64,000 nt of DNA from Russula earlei (Eukaryota > Basidiomycota > Agaricomycetes > Russulales > Russulaceae): contig JAGFNK010000173.1 of assembly GCA_025769875.1 (NCBI GenBank), forward strand, positions 1 through 64,000, in the 5' to 3' direction. The position numbers were made by a program, and so were the translations under genes. Under the pieces are notes generated by a model. That model was not told the origin of the DNA. It saw only the letters and a program-made list of their open reading frames with translations, and searched no databases. Below are positions 33,751 to 44,484 of this stretch, one piece after another (position 1 is the first letter of the stretch; the number at the start of each line of letters is the position of its first letter).

Positions 33751-34864
33751 TCACGTGAGGTTTTGTTTTGTCATGAAGTATGTCAAATTATTGTGGTCCA
33801 TCCATAGATCAATGGGATATGTAGCGCCTTCAAGGTAGTGTTGGAAATGCCAGAGGGTTGAGATGATGGCAAGGAGTTCTTTATTGTAGATCATGTAATT
33901 TTGTTGTGCGGGGTCAAAAGATTTCGAAAAATAGGCTATTGGGTGATATCTGTTAAATTCATCAGGTTGTTCCAAGATTGCACTGACTGCAAAGTCACTT
34001 GCATCGCAGATGAGTCGAAAGGGTTTAGTATGATCAGGTAACATGAGGACTGGGGCTGTCGTAAATGCTTGGATTAATTTTTTGAATGCTTGTTCTTCAT
34101 CATCTTCCCATTTAAAGGGGTGTTCTTTCTTTGTTAGATTAAACAAGGGTCATGCCATTCGTGAGTATTGGTGGATAAATTGCCGATAGAAGTTGCAAAA
34201 TCCTAGAAATGCTTGTACTTCTGTAACATTGGTCGGAGTAGGCCACCTTGTAATGCCTATTAACTTGTCTTGGTCCATGGATATTTGTCCTTGGGAGATA
34301 TTGATGCCTAGGTAACTAATAGAGGTTTGTTGAAAAGCACATTTCTCTGGTTTCAAGAATAAGTTGTGGTCTTGAAGTGTCTTTAGGACCTTGTGTGTCC
34401 AGTTATCTAGTTTGTTCAAGGTTTGTGCCATGATTAGTATATCATCTAGATAAACAACCACTCATTCAGTGGCAATGTATTTCGCTAGGATGGTGTTCAT
34501 AAAGCGTTGGAAAGTGGCTGGGGCATTGCAGAGACCAAATGTCATTATCAATGGTTTGAAGAGTCCTAATGGTGTCTTGAATGCTGCAAGGTGTTCATCG
34601 CCCTCTCTTAGGCGGATATTGTTGTATCCCCATCATACATCAAACTTGGTAAAGTATTGGGCTCCTTGGAGTTTGTCAATTAATTCAGGAATCAAAGGTA
34701 GTGGATATGTGTCTTTGACAGTTGCTGTATTCAGGGCTCTGTAGGCTTGTACTGGTCGTAGATTTCCTCCTTTCTTTTCTACAAAGAAGAATGGACTGGC
34801 AATAGCTGCTTTTGATGGTCGGATAGTGCCTCTTTTCAAGTGTTCATCTATGTATTCCCTTAGG
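33751..34864 (-). pseudogene. Element F reverse transcriptase and RNase H
   Basis: Downstream of the element E insertion the Pol frame reads MKRGTIRPSKAAIASPFFFV, NLRPVQAYRALN, FTKFDVWWGYNNI and TFGLCNAPATFQRFM. After an in-frame TGA come VVVYLDDILIMAQTL (catalytic YLDD) and [12 protein letters not shown]. After another TGA the RNase H domain begins (PFKWEDDEEQAFKKL, CDASDFAVSAILEQ, YFSKSFDPAQQNYMIYNKEL, DHNNLTYF). A further TGA follows QNLT. Frames otherwise align without shifts, so the gene died mainly by point nonsense changes. The upstream part of RT is at 43505-43900. Confidence 0.92.
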
Positions 34865-34869
34865 GCTTG

Positions 34870-35457
34870 TGTTACCGAGTGGTTTGGGTTCCGGAAGATG
34901 CCGGAACACCTGAACTATGGACTGCACCGTTTGCATTATGCGTGCGTCAGATCTTGATCGTTTATGTTCCTTGATATCACATTCGGAGCGCGTTGATCGT
35001 ATCTTTCAGAAGATGTACTGAAGAAGCAATGAGTAGCATTGCTTCTGTCCCAGATGTTCCTGTACCGCCACGTACGTCGATTCCTTGATTGGGGAAGCAC
35101 TTAATGCTTCCAGCACCGAGATTGTTTACATAGAAGCAACCTTGCTTCTATGAGCTGCCTTTTGCTTCTATAGCACCAACCAGTACTACAGTAGTATGAA
35201 CCTTATCCCTGTAAGGCTATATAAAGCCTCCAGTAGAAACAGTTGAGCCTTAAGCTCGACTTAGTTTGCCAATCCCAAACAGTTGACTCCTACCCCGTCT
35301 GCAGAGCCCCTCTCATCTTGTTGTCATACTCTAGAAGGATCTAACACTCCTTCCCCTCCACGAGTATTGCTTGCTTGACTCAAGCATATCTGCATTGGTA
35401 GGACGCGTTTATAGACGCGACCATTGATCTTATTTAAGGCACTTTGGAGCCTTAACA
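34870..35457 (+). repeat. Element E, 5' LTR
   Basis: 588 bp, TGTTACCGAGTGG to GAGCCTTAACA. Contains the TATA box and self-primer. Two of the three differences from the 3' LTR are CpG transitions. Confidence 0.97.
35218..35263 (+). promoter_or_regulatory. Element E core promoter and self-primer sequence
   Basis: TATATAAAG at 35218 is followed 34 nt later by AAGCTCGACTTA (35252-35263), the exact complement of the site right after the LTR. Arms AGTTGAGC (35241-35248) and GCTCGACT (35254-35261) form an imperfect inverted repeat around the predicted start. Confidence 0.75.
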
Positions 35458-35469
35458 TAAGTCGAGCTT
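35458..35469 (+). other. Element E self-primer binding site
   Basis: TAAGTCGAGCTT starts immediately after the 5' LTR and is perfectly complementary over 12 nt to 35252-35263. There is no TGG start as for tRNA primers. Confidence 0.8.
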
Positions 35470-35540
35470 CTATCACAGACATCGCTGTGAAAGCGAACCA
35501 GGAAAAGGCAGGAAGCCTAAAGACTAGGATCTAGTCATCA

Positions 35541-36511
35541 TACGGTCAGCAACCTATGCTGAAGTAGTCAAGGGGGAGAATCTATACAGACCTCTCCACG
35601 ACAAGAAGAAGGTGTACTACGTGACTCTCGACGAGCAGCACGGTTGGACACACGCATACTTCTGTAAAGACCCCTACTGTCATTGGCATAGACAGTGGTA
35701 AGAGGGCAGACAAGTCCCAACTCCCTAGGAAAGGCAGTGGAGAGTGGACAAACTGGAAATCGAAGGAGAACATAGCATACGCGTAAAGTTCAACCAGAAA
35801 TCAAAGCAAGGAACCAAATTTGGTTGGTTCAAAGCTAGAGAGAGGGACGATCTACCCTCAGGAATCAAAGGAACTGCCATCTGGTGTTGGGCAGACCAGG
35901 AAGGACCTAACAGATACGAGGTCCGATACAAAGGAAGCTACCTTCCTTGTGAATACATCAATGATCAGTGGTACTTTATTGATTACCACAAAGGATGTCC
36001 CTATGCAGGAGAGAATGAAGACATCGACAAATATAAGGTCCTAGGTTTAGGAACCAAGACAGATCCTTATACTACTCATTGGGAACCCAGAAGCCCAGTA
36101 GTAGACGACCCAGTTCCATTGATACAAAAGTCATCAAGTGGAGAAACAGAACAGTCGGACCCTCCGACTACAGATCAGAAAGCAGAAGCACCAGAAGTAT
36201 TGGAGCTAGCTGAAAGACTAGAGCAGACAGTACACGTCTCGCCCATTGAACCAACAATCGTTGAAGAGCCAGAAGAGTCAGTCGAAATGACTACCATTGC
36301 AGCTACGCAGACAGCCACCATTGCCACCCAGACAGCAGGTGGAAGAGCAGGGCCCACCATTGTAGTAAACCCTGGAGGTGGTCCACCTGGAGCAGGAGGA
36401 CCACCTGAAGGTGGAGGAGTCCCCTTCGGACCCGAGGTCCACCAGTACCAGGAGGAGGCCCACCTGGAGGAGGCCCTCCAGCAGGGGGACCACCAGCAGC
36501 ACCTCCTGTAG
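35541..36511 (+). pseudogene. Element E N-terminal Gag-region protein
   Basis: The frame reads SATYAEVVKGENLYRPLHDK, KKVYYVTLDEQHGWTHAYFC and DPYCHWHRQW, then two stops, and resumes as MDKLEIEGEHSIRVKFNQKS from 35744 for 255 residues. It has aromatic-rich motifs (WFKARERDD, IWCWADQEGPNRYEVRYKGS, YINDQWYFIDYHKGCP), an acidic middle and a Gly/Pro-rich tail (~residues 205-235) before a frameshift near 36500. A start codon is not visible; an ATG may have been lost near 35540. The aromatic segment looks like a folded module specific to this chromovirus lineage. I do not recognise it. It precedes the capsid domain. Confidence 0.6.
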
Positions 36512-36539
36512 GACCAGGGGCGAATCTGGCACCTCAGCC

Positions 36540-37640
36540 AGCACCAGGCCCCCATGGGGGCAACGGATCTCTAAAAGGAGACCCTCCTGAAGTCTTCAAA
36601 GGAGACAGGAAAAAGACGAAGTACTTTGTCCAGGATTTCAATCTATGGAATCTGCTCAACAGCGACAATCTGACCATGACTATTCCAATGAAGCGAGTAG
36701 CCCTAGCTCTCACCTACATCAAAGGAGAGAAAGTGCATGAATGGGTGGTCAATCAAACGAACCTGGTAGAAGCAAAAAGAAATGGGGACCCACCATCTCT
36801 TTATGCACCAGTGCAGCTAGATCCAACTGACATGCTCTTTTGGACCGAATTTGTGGATGACTTCTTCAGAGAATTCAAAGACACCACAGAGCCTGAAGAC
36901 GCTTTCATGGAGCTACAACAATTGTCCATGTCTAAAGCAGCATTGCTGGATGACTATACCAGCAAGTTCCTTGTTCTGCTCAGTAAAGCAGGATGGGACC
37001 AGAATTCACCAGGAGCAGTAGAAGCCTACAAGGCTGGACTAATCACCTGGCTGGTGCGACGAATCTACAATCGACCAGTCAGAGATATACCTGCCATCAA
37101 TGATCTACGAGCATGGATCAATGCTGCTAGGGAAGAACAGGCCAGAGATCAGCTCATGAAAGCCAATATTGGATCTGGAGGTGGATCGTTGACCACCAGG
37201 GAAAATCGCATGAAATCCCTACAGGTTGGGAAAAGGCGAAACCAAAGAGATCCGAATGCAATGGAAGTGGACTCAGTATCCACTGATGCAGCAAGGACCA
37301 AGTGACGTCCTCCTCTGACAGAGGAAAAGAAGAAACTGCTAGCAGAAGGGAAATGCTTCATCTGCAAGAAAGCAGGACATATCAGTTGGAACTGTCCTGA
37401 CAAGGACAGAGTCAAGAAGAAATCAAGTAACCCAAGGGACAAAGGGAAGGCTCGAGCTCTGGAAACAGAGAAGGAGGACGACTCAGGGGATAGTGGAAAT
37501 GAAAGCACTGTCTCCAGGCGATCTACATCTCCTCCTCCTACCTATAACAAGAGCTCCTCCTCAGCGTCCATAAAAAAGATGTCCACCAAACAAAAGGAGG
37601 ACTTGTTGGAAGAACTGATGGAACAGGGTTTTTAGGAACA
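36540..37640 (+). pseudogene. Element E Gag: capsid and zinc knuckle
   Basis: The capsid frame begins before 36576 (PPEVFKGDRKKTKYFVQDFN) and gives the classic retrotransposon Gag fold text: ALALTYIKGEKVHEWVVNQ, FWTEFVDDFFREFKDTTEPE and AFMELQQLSMSKAALLDDYT, up to AARTK. A TGA follows at 37303, where the frame continues unchanged (RPPLTEEKKKLLAEGKCFIC). The CCHC knuckle CFICKKAGHISWNC is intact at about 37360-37400. A Lys/Ser-rich tail ends at a TAG near 37635. Gag builds the particle and the knuckle binds element RNA. The single internal TGA is where Arg (CGA) would be expected. Confidence 0.88.
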
Positions 37641-37673
37641 CCTAAGTCGACGGCCTGGCTTAGGAAGAATAGT

Positions 37674-39227
37674 GTGTTGCAAGTGTACATTAGAAGACTG
37701 AATGCTATGAATATTCCGTTCACTTTCGTCACTGCATACACAACGGCCGAGGAATCTGCTCTACTGGACAGTGGAGCAACAGAGAACTTCATCGATCACT
37801 CAGCTTGGAAAAGACTGAAGATTGGGAAACAAGAACTACATGAACCCATGGTAGTACGAAACGTTGACGGAACCCAGAATAAGCAGGGGGAACTCACCCA
37901 TTACTGCTGGCTTCACGTCCGATACAAGGAGAAGGAGAGCTTGCAAAAGTTCTATCTCACAGATTTAGGAACGGATCAGGTCATCCTGGGATATCCCTTC
38001 CTATATGAATTCGACCCCACCATCAACTGGAAGAAAGGACAGCTGATGGAAGGAACGGTACAGATTGAGACTGCTCGATACAAGTACCTGGATCTCTATG
38101 TCACAAAACTCCAAAAGCGAGCAAGGGATGAAAATCAACAATTGAAGAAAGGGGAAGCCATTTACCTTCAAAAGACGACTATTGCTCAGAAGTGGGCCCA
38201 GCAGTCGATTAAACCACAGGAAGGAGAAGATCCCCTTGCCAATGTTCCAAAGCAATTCCACCGCTTTGCAGATGTCTTCTCAGAAGAGAAGTCCCCGAGG
38301 TTCCCACCACCAAGGGAACCGGACATGCAGATAGAGCTGTTACCTGATGCACCAAAGGAATTAAACTGCAAAGTGTACCCCCTTACACGAGATGAACGAG
38401 AATACCTCAAGAAATTCCTAGCTGATGAAGTAGAGAAGCAATACATCACTCCAGGTCCATCCAGCTACACATCTCCAGTGTTCTTCATTGGCAAGAAGGA
38501 CAGCAAAGAGAAGAGGATCATTGTAGACTATCGACGACTAAATCAGTGGACCAGACGAGACAATGAACCTTTACCACATCTGGAACAAGAGGTGGAAAGA
38601 CTCCGAGGGAAAAAGGTCTTCTCCAAATTCGATATACGATGGGGATACAATAATGTGCGACTGGCAGAAGGAGATCGCTGGAAGGCAGCCTTCAAGACGC
38701 CATATGGAACCTACCTGCCCAACGTCATGTATTTTGGGCTCAAGAACACACCAGCCTTCTTTACTAGGCTGATGAGAAGAGACTTCGGTGACTGGCTGGA
38801 CCGATGGGCAGAATACACGGTCAACTATCTGGATGACTTTGGAATTGCCACGGGGGACAGTCCTGAACAACTAGAAATCCATGAGCAATGTGTCAATGAA
38901 CTACTCACGCTGATGCAGAAGAAGTCATACTTCCTGAGACCCCAGAAGTGCCAGTTCATGGTGCGAAAACTAACCATGCTAGGATGGGACATAGACAAAG
39001 GGAAGATGAAGATTGAGGCCTCCAAAGTCCGAGGAATCATGGACTGGCCTCGGGAAATCAAGGACGTACATGAAGTACGCAAAGTCATGGGAGTCCTCAG
39101 TTACAATAGGGCTTTCATTCGAGGATTCAGTCAGATTGCTCGACCCATTATTGCCTTGACAAAAAAGGGGTGCCATTTGAATGGACCCAAGAATGCAAAG
39201 ATGCTTTGGAATGACTTATCCAGATAG
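37674..39227 (+). pseudogene. Element E Pol: protease and reverse transcriptase
   Basis: A 517-residue open frame. Aspartic protease: residues ~20-130 (LLDSGATENFIDHSAW, DLGTDQVILGYPFLYEF). Linker with ANVPKQFHRFADVFSEEKSP (~185-210). RT: residues ~215-480 with KDSKEKRIIVDYRRLNQWT, FSKFDIRWGYNNVRL, MYFGLKNTPAFFTRLMRRDF and the catalytic box VNYLDDFGIATGD (~385). The frame ends after ALTKKGCHLN through a one-base shift near 39170; the alternative frame reads the expected PFEWTQECKDA. All catalytic residues of both enzymes are present, so this is close to intact. Whether the M at 37674 is a true start is doubtful; Pol is normally made with Gag. Confidence 0.93.
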
Positions 39228-39544
39228 TATCTTCTGACCCTGTCCTGCTCCATCCTGATGAGGAGCGACCCTTTGAACTGGAAGTAGACGCGTCCAATTA
39301 TGCTATTGGAGCAGTATTATTCCAGAAGGACGAACAAGGAAAGAGGAGGCCAATAGGCTACTTCTCGGCAGCCTTGAAACAAGCAGAGAAGAACTACGAC
39401 ATATGGGACAAAGAGTTCTTAGCCATGGTGCGAGCCTTGAAACACTGGCGACACCTACTCATGGGAGCAAAGCATAAGGTGGTGGTTTATACAGACCATG
39501 CGAACCTGTTGCATTACCGACACCCTCAGTGAATAAATGGTCGA
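39228..39544 (+). pseudogene. Element E RNase H domain
   Basis: After the frameshift the text reads DPVLLHPDEERPFELEVDAS, AIGAVLFQKDEQGKRRPIGY, QAEKNYDIWDKEFLAMVRAL and VVVYTDHANLLHYRHPQ, the normal gypsy RNase H with Asp, Glu and Asp catalytic positions. A TGA ends the piece at about 39530. The same frame continues beyond it into the next open frame (INGRVARYITFLADFDLELK), so a single nonsense change separates them. Confidence 0.88.
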
Positions 39545-40684
39545 GTGGCAAGATACATTACCTTCTTGGCAGACTTCGACTTAGAATTGAAACATCAGGC
39601 AGGGGCAAGGAATAAAGCAGATGCCCTGTCAAGGAGACCTGACCTTGACGATGGACAAGGGGATAAAGAAGAAGTGGTCGCGCTACCTGACCATCTTTTT
39701 ATTCGAGTAATGCACACTACTGCATTGGAAGAACGGATAAAGAACCAACAAGGGGAAGAAAGACACCGATTAAAGTTACTTGATTGGGTACAGAGACACC
39801 GACTGGAGAAGCAACATAACTTATGGTGGAAGAATGAAGCCTTGGTGGCTACAGGCGACGAAGGAACCCACAGGACGTTACTGGAACAGTATCATGACAG
39901 TCCCACAGCAGGACACCCAGGAAAAGCTAAAACATTACTGGGAATGATGCGATACTACTGGTGGCCCACCATAAGACGCTTTGTCGATCGATATGTGGAA
40001 GGATGCGCAATTTGCCAAAGTAACAAGTCAAACACTCATCCAAATCGACCTCCCTTGTATCCCATTCCACCAGAAGAAGGGGCTACTCCCTTCTCGACTG
40101 TCAGCATGGACTTTGTGGTCAAATTGCCGAAGTCGAAGGGATATGACAGTATATTGACTGTCACTGACCACGATTGTACTAAAGGCGTCATCTTGCTTCC
40201 TTGCAAAGAAGAAATGGATGCAGAAGAGCTAGCACAGCTCTACAAGGACAGAATATTCCCATTTGTGGGAGTACCAAGCAAGATCATATCCGATCGAGAT
40301 AAACTAATAAGTTCCAAGTTCATTAGGGAACTTTGCGACCAGCTGCATATCAAACAGAATATCAGCACTGCCTACCATCCTCAGACAGATGGACAATCAG
40401 AAAGAACGAATCAGACGATGGAAACATCACTAAGAATCTTTTGCAACCACCAACAAGACGATTGGGTGGATTGGCTGCCTCTGGTGCAATACACAATGAA
40501 TTCTAACGTTTCAGAGACAACCAGACAATCCCCTTTCTTCTTATGGATGGGTTTTACGCCCAAAGCACACCAGCCAAATTGGGAAAGCAAGATACCAAGA
40601 ATAGACAATTGGAAAGTCCGGATCCAGGAAGCGAGATCACAGGCACAAGAAGCGATGAAGATCGCTTCCCTAATGTGGAAGTGA
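39545..40684 (+). pseudogene. Element E integrase
   Basis: A 379-residue open frame. RNase H end (GARNKADALSRRP), zinc-binding HHCC (YHDSPTAGHPGKAKTL, then YVEGCAICQ, residues ~110-160), catalytic core with Asp in STVSMDFVVKLP (~183), Asp in IISDRDKLISSKF (~245) and Glu in HPQTDGQSERTNQTME (~285), then the MDDWVDWLPLVQYTMN-like region. It stops at a TGA at 40682 (WK then stop). The same frame continues (RSSFQPYQKGERVWLDSTN), so the stop replaces an Arg codon. Integrase joins cDNA to chromosomal DNA; the DDE residues are intact. Confidence 0.93.
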
Positions 40685-40973
40685 AGAAGTAGTTTCCAAC
40701 CTTATCAGAAAGGAGAAAGGGTATGGCTCGACAGCACCAACCTAAAAATGACACATCCTTCAGTGAAACTATGCCCAAAACGATATGGGCCCTTTGAAAT
40801 CACGGAGGTGATTAGTCCGGTGACATACAGATTGGATCTCCCTAGCCGCTGGAGGATCCATAACGCGTTTCATGCCTCCTTATTGACACCTTACAAGGAA
40901 ACCGAGGAGCATGGGGCCACCTACACCAATCCAGAAGCAGAATTGGTGGAAGGAGAAGAGGAATATGAAGTAG

Positions 40974-42875
40974 GCAACGATTTTAGGTTCAAGACGAACT
41001 GGAAGGAGGAAACAGCTGGAGTATCAAGTCCGGTGGGAAGGGTACTCCGAAGCCCATGACTCTTGGGAGCCAGTAGAGAACATCAAAGGGTCTAGACTAA
41101 TAGAGGAATATCACAGAAAGAACCCCACGGCCATACGGGTTATAAAAGTCCAGCGAAAGATGTCCTCTACTTCCTCATCCCCATATCGTTGCTCACAAAT
41201 GTCCCAAACTCCCACTAATGAAATCGTTCCCCAATCCGACCTCTCTGGTGCAGAGGGGCCACTTGAAATCACCACTCCCGATGCTTCCCTCCTCGCCTTC
41301 TTCCAAGGAATGGATGAACATAACACTGGAGAAGGAGAAGCAGATATGCGTCCTCTCGAATTTGGACCCCCTGCTGACCAAGTTGACGTTCAGCCTGGGG
41401 ATTGGGATGTGACGTCCCCCACCAGCACTCTTGCCCAGGATGCCCACCCTGGAGAGCCTTGGGTACGATGGGACGCTGACAGACACCACACAGGGATTGA
41501 CATCCCTGATGGCATGACTTGGGGCAACAAACCAGCCAGGTATGTGGCCTATGACGTTGCCTTGGGAGAACCGAGAGTGAGGGGGAAGAATGGAGAAGGC
41601 CATGCAGACTATGGCGAGATCCTCCAGGCCACCCCTTGCTATAACCTCTATAACTATGGCCAAGACGAACATGACTTAGACTGCTTCGACACAGAGAGGC
41701 AGTTCGAAGGGCGCTGGAGACAGACCCTCTACCTGCTAGGCGACTATGGGCTGCAGGCAGAACTCTACCGCTTGGACCATCTCTACACCTTACAAGAGAT
41801 GCTGGAAGCTAACTATAAGGTGCTCGAAGAAGAGGAGAAGCAGCTGCACTACAAGCTCAGCAAGTACCTAGCCGAGAAGCGAGGAGTAGAGAGAGACAGG
41901 GCTGAAGCCAAGGAGAGAATGGCAGCAGCCAAAGTACGCTCACGTTGCTGGGAGTTCATAGAAGCAGGTTGTAGCCAGGGAGAAACCCCTCCAGCTGTCT
42001 GGGCTGAAGAACTCCTCACCAACTATCGGGCTGGGCAGCCCACTCCCCCTCTACCCGTCTTCGTCCCTCAGCTGCCTTTGGCAGACATCACTCAGGGGTA
42101 TGCTACCCCCGACCCAGAACCAGTACCAGCCAGCCCCACACCTACGATGGTGCAAGGGTATTCAGAAGAGGAGATGGGCGTCCTCCAAACCATGTCCGGT
42201 ATGCACCTTCGAGGAGGAGCAGGATCGGAAGCATCACCAAACCCTTCCCCCCAGAGCTCTATCTATTACCATTCCTATAGCAGCAGTGGGGAAGCGTCTA
42301 CTGCAACGGCTGACTTCATTCCGGAGCCTCAGCAACTGAACATGATAGAAGGGAGGAGGAAAAGGAACCGATGCAAGTATTGTGGCGAGGTAGGACATTT
42401 TAACAAGTACTGTCCCCTACCCCACCAATATTGCCACAACCAACTGGCAGCAGACGCTGCCTCACATTGCCTAGTGCCTCCCTATCATCGCAGCTATGCC
42501 CCAGTCAGATCATGCCCCTTTCACCGAGGATGGGAACTGGGACACTCGAGCAGGAAGAGGAAGTCCGACCAGGAGAGGGAGGACATAGCTAACCCATGCA
42601 TCTTGCAGGTAGCGAAAGGAGAAGGGTCCAGGACCTTCCAGGAGCCTTTTGCTACAACTCCTCTCTGCTCCAACACACCTCCAGTCCGGAGGTTACCTAG
42701 GGACTCTGACAGACTCCCACAGATCATGTCTCCTTCAGCCACTGCTGAGGAGTCAGAGGCGATAGTGGCCTCAGCATTGGCTGCCTATGAGGCAGCAGAA
42801 GAAGGCCGATACACCTTCACCACATCACCTCCTCCCCTTGATGATGATGGTGTTGACCCCACCACTCGATTTTAG
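40974..42875 (+). CDS. Element E chromodomain fused to a 571-residue CCHC extension
   Basis: An uninterrupted 633-codon frame after a TAG at 40971. The first ~50 codons are a chromodomain (LEYQVRWEGYSEAHDSWEPV then ENIKGSRLIEEYHRK). The frame passes ATG at 41160 without a break. The extension has an acidic start, a segment with WDADRHHTGIDIPDG, a Glu/Lys/Leu-rich probable coiled coil (~residues 205-270 after the ATG; LQEMLEANYKVLEEEEKQLH), a Pro-rich linker, a CCHC knuckle CKYCGEVGHFNKYC (42372-42413), a Cys/His-rich stretch after it, and an Ala/Glu-rich end. The knuckle suggests RNA or DNA binding, as a second nucleocapsid-like or envelope-position protein. Standard chromoviruses end soon after the chromodomain. 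Two reading modes are possible: fusion with Pol, or own start at 41160. Confidence 0.85.
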   Translation, partial: ATILGSRRTGRRKQLEYQVRWEGYSEAHDSWEPVENIKGSRLIEEYHRKNPTAIRVIKVQRKMSSTSSSPYRCSQMSQTPTNEIVPQSDLSGAEGPLEITTPDASLLAFFQGMDEHNTGEGEADMRPLEFGPPADQVDVQPGDWDVTSPTSTLAQDAHPGEPWVRWDADRHHTGIDIPDGMTWGNKPARYVAYDVALGEPRVRGKNGEGHADYGEILQATPCYNLYNYGQDEHDLDCFDTERQFEGRWRQTLYLLGDYGLQAELYRLDHLYTLQEMLEANYKVLEEEEKQLHYKLSKYLAEKRGVERDRAEAKERMAAAKVRSRCWEFIEAGCSQGETPPAVWAEELLTNYRAGQPTPPLPVFVPQLPLADITQGYATPDPEPVPASPTPTMVQGYSEEEMGVLQTMSGMHLRGGAGSEASPNPSPQSSIYYHSYSSSGEASTATADFIPEPQQLNMIEGRRKRNRCKYCGEVGHFNKYCPLPHQYCHNQLAADAASHCLVPPYHRSYAPVRSCPFHRGWELGHSSRKRKSDQEREDIANPCILQVAKGEGSRTFQEPFATTPLCSNTPPVRRLPRDSDRLPQIMSPSATAEESEAIVASALAAYEAAEEGRYTFTTSPPPLDDDGVDPTTRF

Positions 42876-42903
42876 AATTGTTGGTGTGTGGGACCACCAA
42901 TCT

Positions 42904-42916
42904 GAAGGAGGGGTAA
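42904..42916 (+). other. Element E polypurine tract
   Basis: GAAGGAGGGG followed by TAA lies directly before the 3' LTR, the expected plus-strand primer position. Confidence 0.7.
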
Positions 42917-43504
42917 TGTTACCGAGTGGTTTGGGGTCCGGAAGATGCCAGAACACCTGAACTATGGACTGCACCGTTTGCATTATGCGTGCGTCAGATC
43001 TTGATCGTTTATGTTCCTTGATATCACATTCGGAGCGCGTTGATCGTATCTTTCAGAAGATGTACTGAAGAAGCAATGAGTAGCATTGCTTCTGTCCCAG
43101 ATGTTCCTGTACCGCCACGTACGTCGATTCCTTGATTGGGGAAGCACTTAATGCTTCCAGCACCGAGATTGTTTACATAGAAGCAACCTCGCTTCTATGA
43201 GCTGCCTTTTGCTTCTATAGCACCAACCAGTACTACAGTAGTATGAACCTTATCCCTGTAAGGCTATATAAAGCCTCCAGTAGAAACAGTTGAGCCTTAA
43301 GCTCGACTTAGTTTGCCAATCCCAAACAGTTGACTCCTACCCCGTCTGCAGAGCCCCTCTCATCTTGTTGTCATACTCTAGAAGGATCTAACACTCCTTC
43401 CCCTCCACGAGTATTGCTTGCTTGACTCAAGCATATCTGCATTGGTAGGACGCGTTTATAGACGCGACCATTGATCTTATTTAAGGCACTTTGGAGCCTT
43501 AACA
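42917..43504 (+). repeat. Element E, 3' LTR
   Basis: 588 bp, near-identical to 34870-35457. Differences seen: GGGTCC for GGTTCC, GCCAG for GCCGG, ACCTCGC for ACCTTGC. Confidence 0.97.
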
Positions 43505-44484
43505 GCTTGTAGGTCTTTAGGAGTAAGTCGATAGATACCAGAATCACATTGGGCGATCCCTGGTTTTAGATTGATTGCATGGTCCCATGGTTGGTGAGCA
43601 GGAAGGTGTTGAAAGGCTTTTTCATCAAAAACATTTCACCATTTCAAGAACTGGGCAGGGATAAGTTCGTCTAATGTCTTGGGGGGTGTTTCTGCATGGG
43701 CTAGCTTGGTAGCTGTGGTTGACTTGGCTCTTATACTGATTGTTATTGGTCTAAATGCATTGTGGATTTGTTCATCAACACATGGGTTCAATAGTCCTTC
43801 AGTATCTGGGAAGATTAGTGCAGCAACGTTTGCAAACTCGGGTTCTTCTTCTTCAGGGAAAGTGAGCGCTTGTATTTGGTAATTCCACATTCCAGATGTA
43901 GATGCAATGGTTATGTTTGGGTGTGTGGTAAGGCAGGTTCATGGGCAGTTCCTTAGTGTGATTGTATCATTTGCCCAATCAATATCTGGGTTGTGGTGTT
44001 GTAGCCAATCTGTTCCTAAGATAATGTCGTGATCTCCAATGTTAGTGACAAGGAATTCTGCCTGTTCATCAGGAGTAGTGCCTGTGTGCGCTTGTATGCA
44101 AAGTCTTTGGATGGTGCTAAAGCGTATTAGTCCATTGGCATTTTGTGTTCCATCTACATTTTGTGCTGGCAAGGGTTTGGTCATAGTTCAGAGGTGCAGG
44201 TGGTGTCTTTGTGCGATTCATTCATGGATTATCATTCCTTCTGCTCCACTGTCAAGCAGAGCTCTTGCACCGATTTCTTTGCCACTTGTCTTCCCCACAA
44301 GAGTAGCTTTTAAGGCAATGGATGGGGAGCAAATATTCTCAGTAAAAACTTTGGGGTAATTGATTTCTCTTTGTATCGTACTGATTTGGACTGTGTCCCT
44401 TCTCAGTGCAGAAGGGGGTCCAATTAAAAATCCATAGGAGCAGATCTTGGGCAGAGGATTGAGTCCACAAGTGTTTCTCTCCAA
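43505..44484 (-). pseudogene. Element F protease and start of RT region
   Basis: From 44484 down: IGARALLDSGAEGMIIHE (retropepsin active site DSGA), then after a shift VRNVDGT-like text (AQNVDGTQNANGLIRF) and GDHDIILGTDWLQHHNPDID (second half of the protease). The frame at 43890-43636 continues with FPDTEGLLNPCVDEQIHNAF and the RT leader, reaching DHAINLKPG-like text near 43570 before the element E insertion at 43505. Several frameshifts. The active-site Asp is present. Confidence 0.85.

Larger units (their letters stand above)
34870..43504 (+). mobile_element. Ty3/gypsy chromovirus E, complete, young
   Basis: 8635-bp element with 588-bp LTRs (34870-35457, 42917-43504) that differ at only about 3 positions by eye, and TSD GCTTG at 34865-34869 and 43505-43509. 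It is inserted in the RT N-terminal region of element F. Self-primer site at 35458-35469, polypurine tract GAAGGAGGGG just before the 3' LTR. Coding order: N-terminal Gag domain, Gag with knuckle, protease, RT, RNase H, integrase, chromodomain, 3' CCHC extension. There are a handful of stops and frameshifts. Family E is the same as the solo LTR at 10945-11565. Confidence 0.96.

Noticed and set aside
36175..36555. Trp/Gly/Pro-rich frame on the minus strand
   Set aside because: Antisense shadow of the Gly/Pro-rich tail of the element E N-terminal frame.
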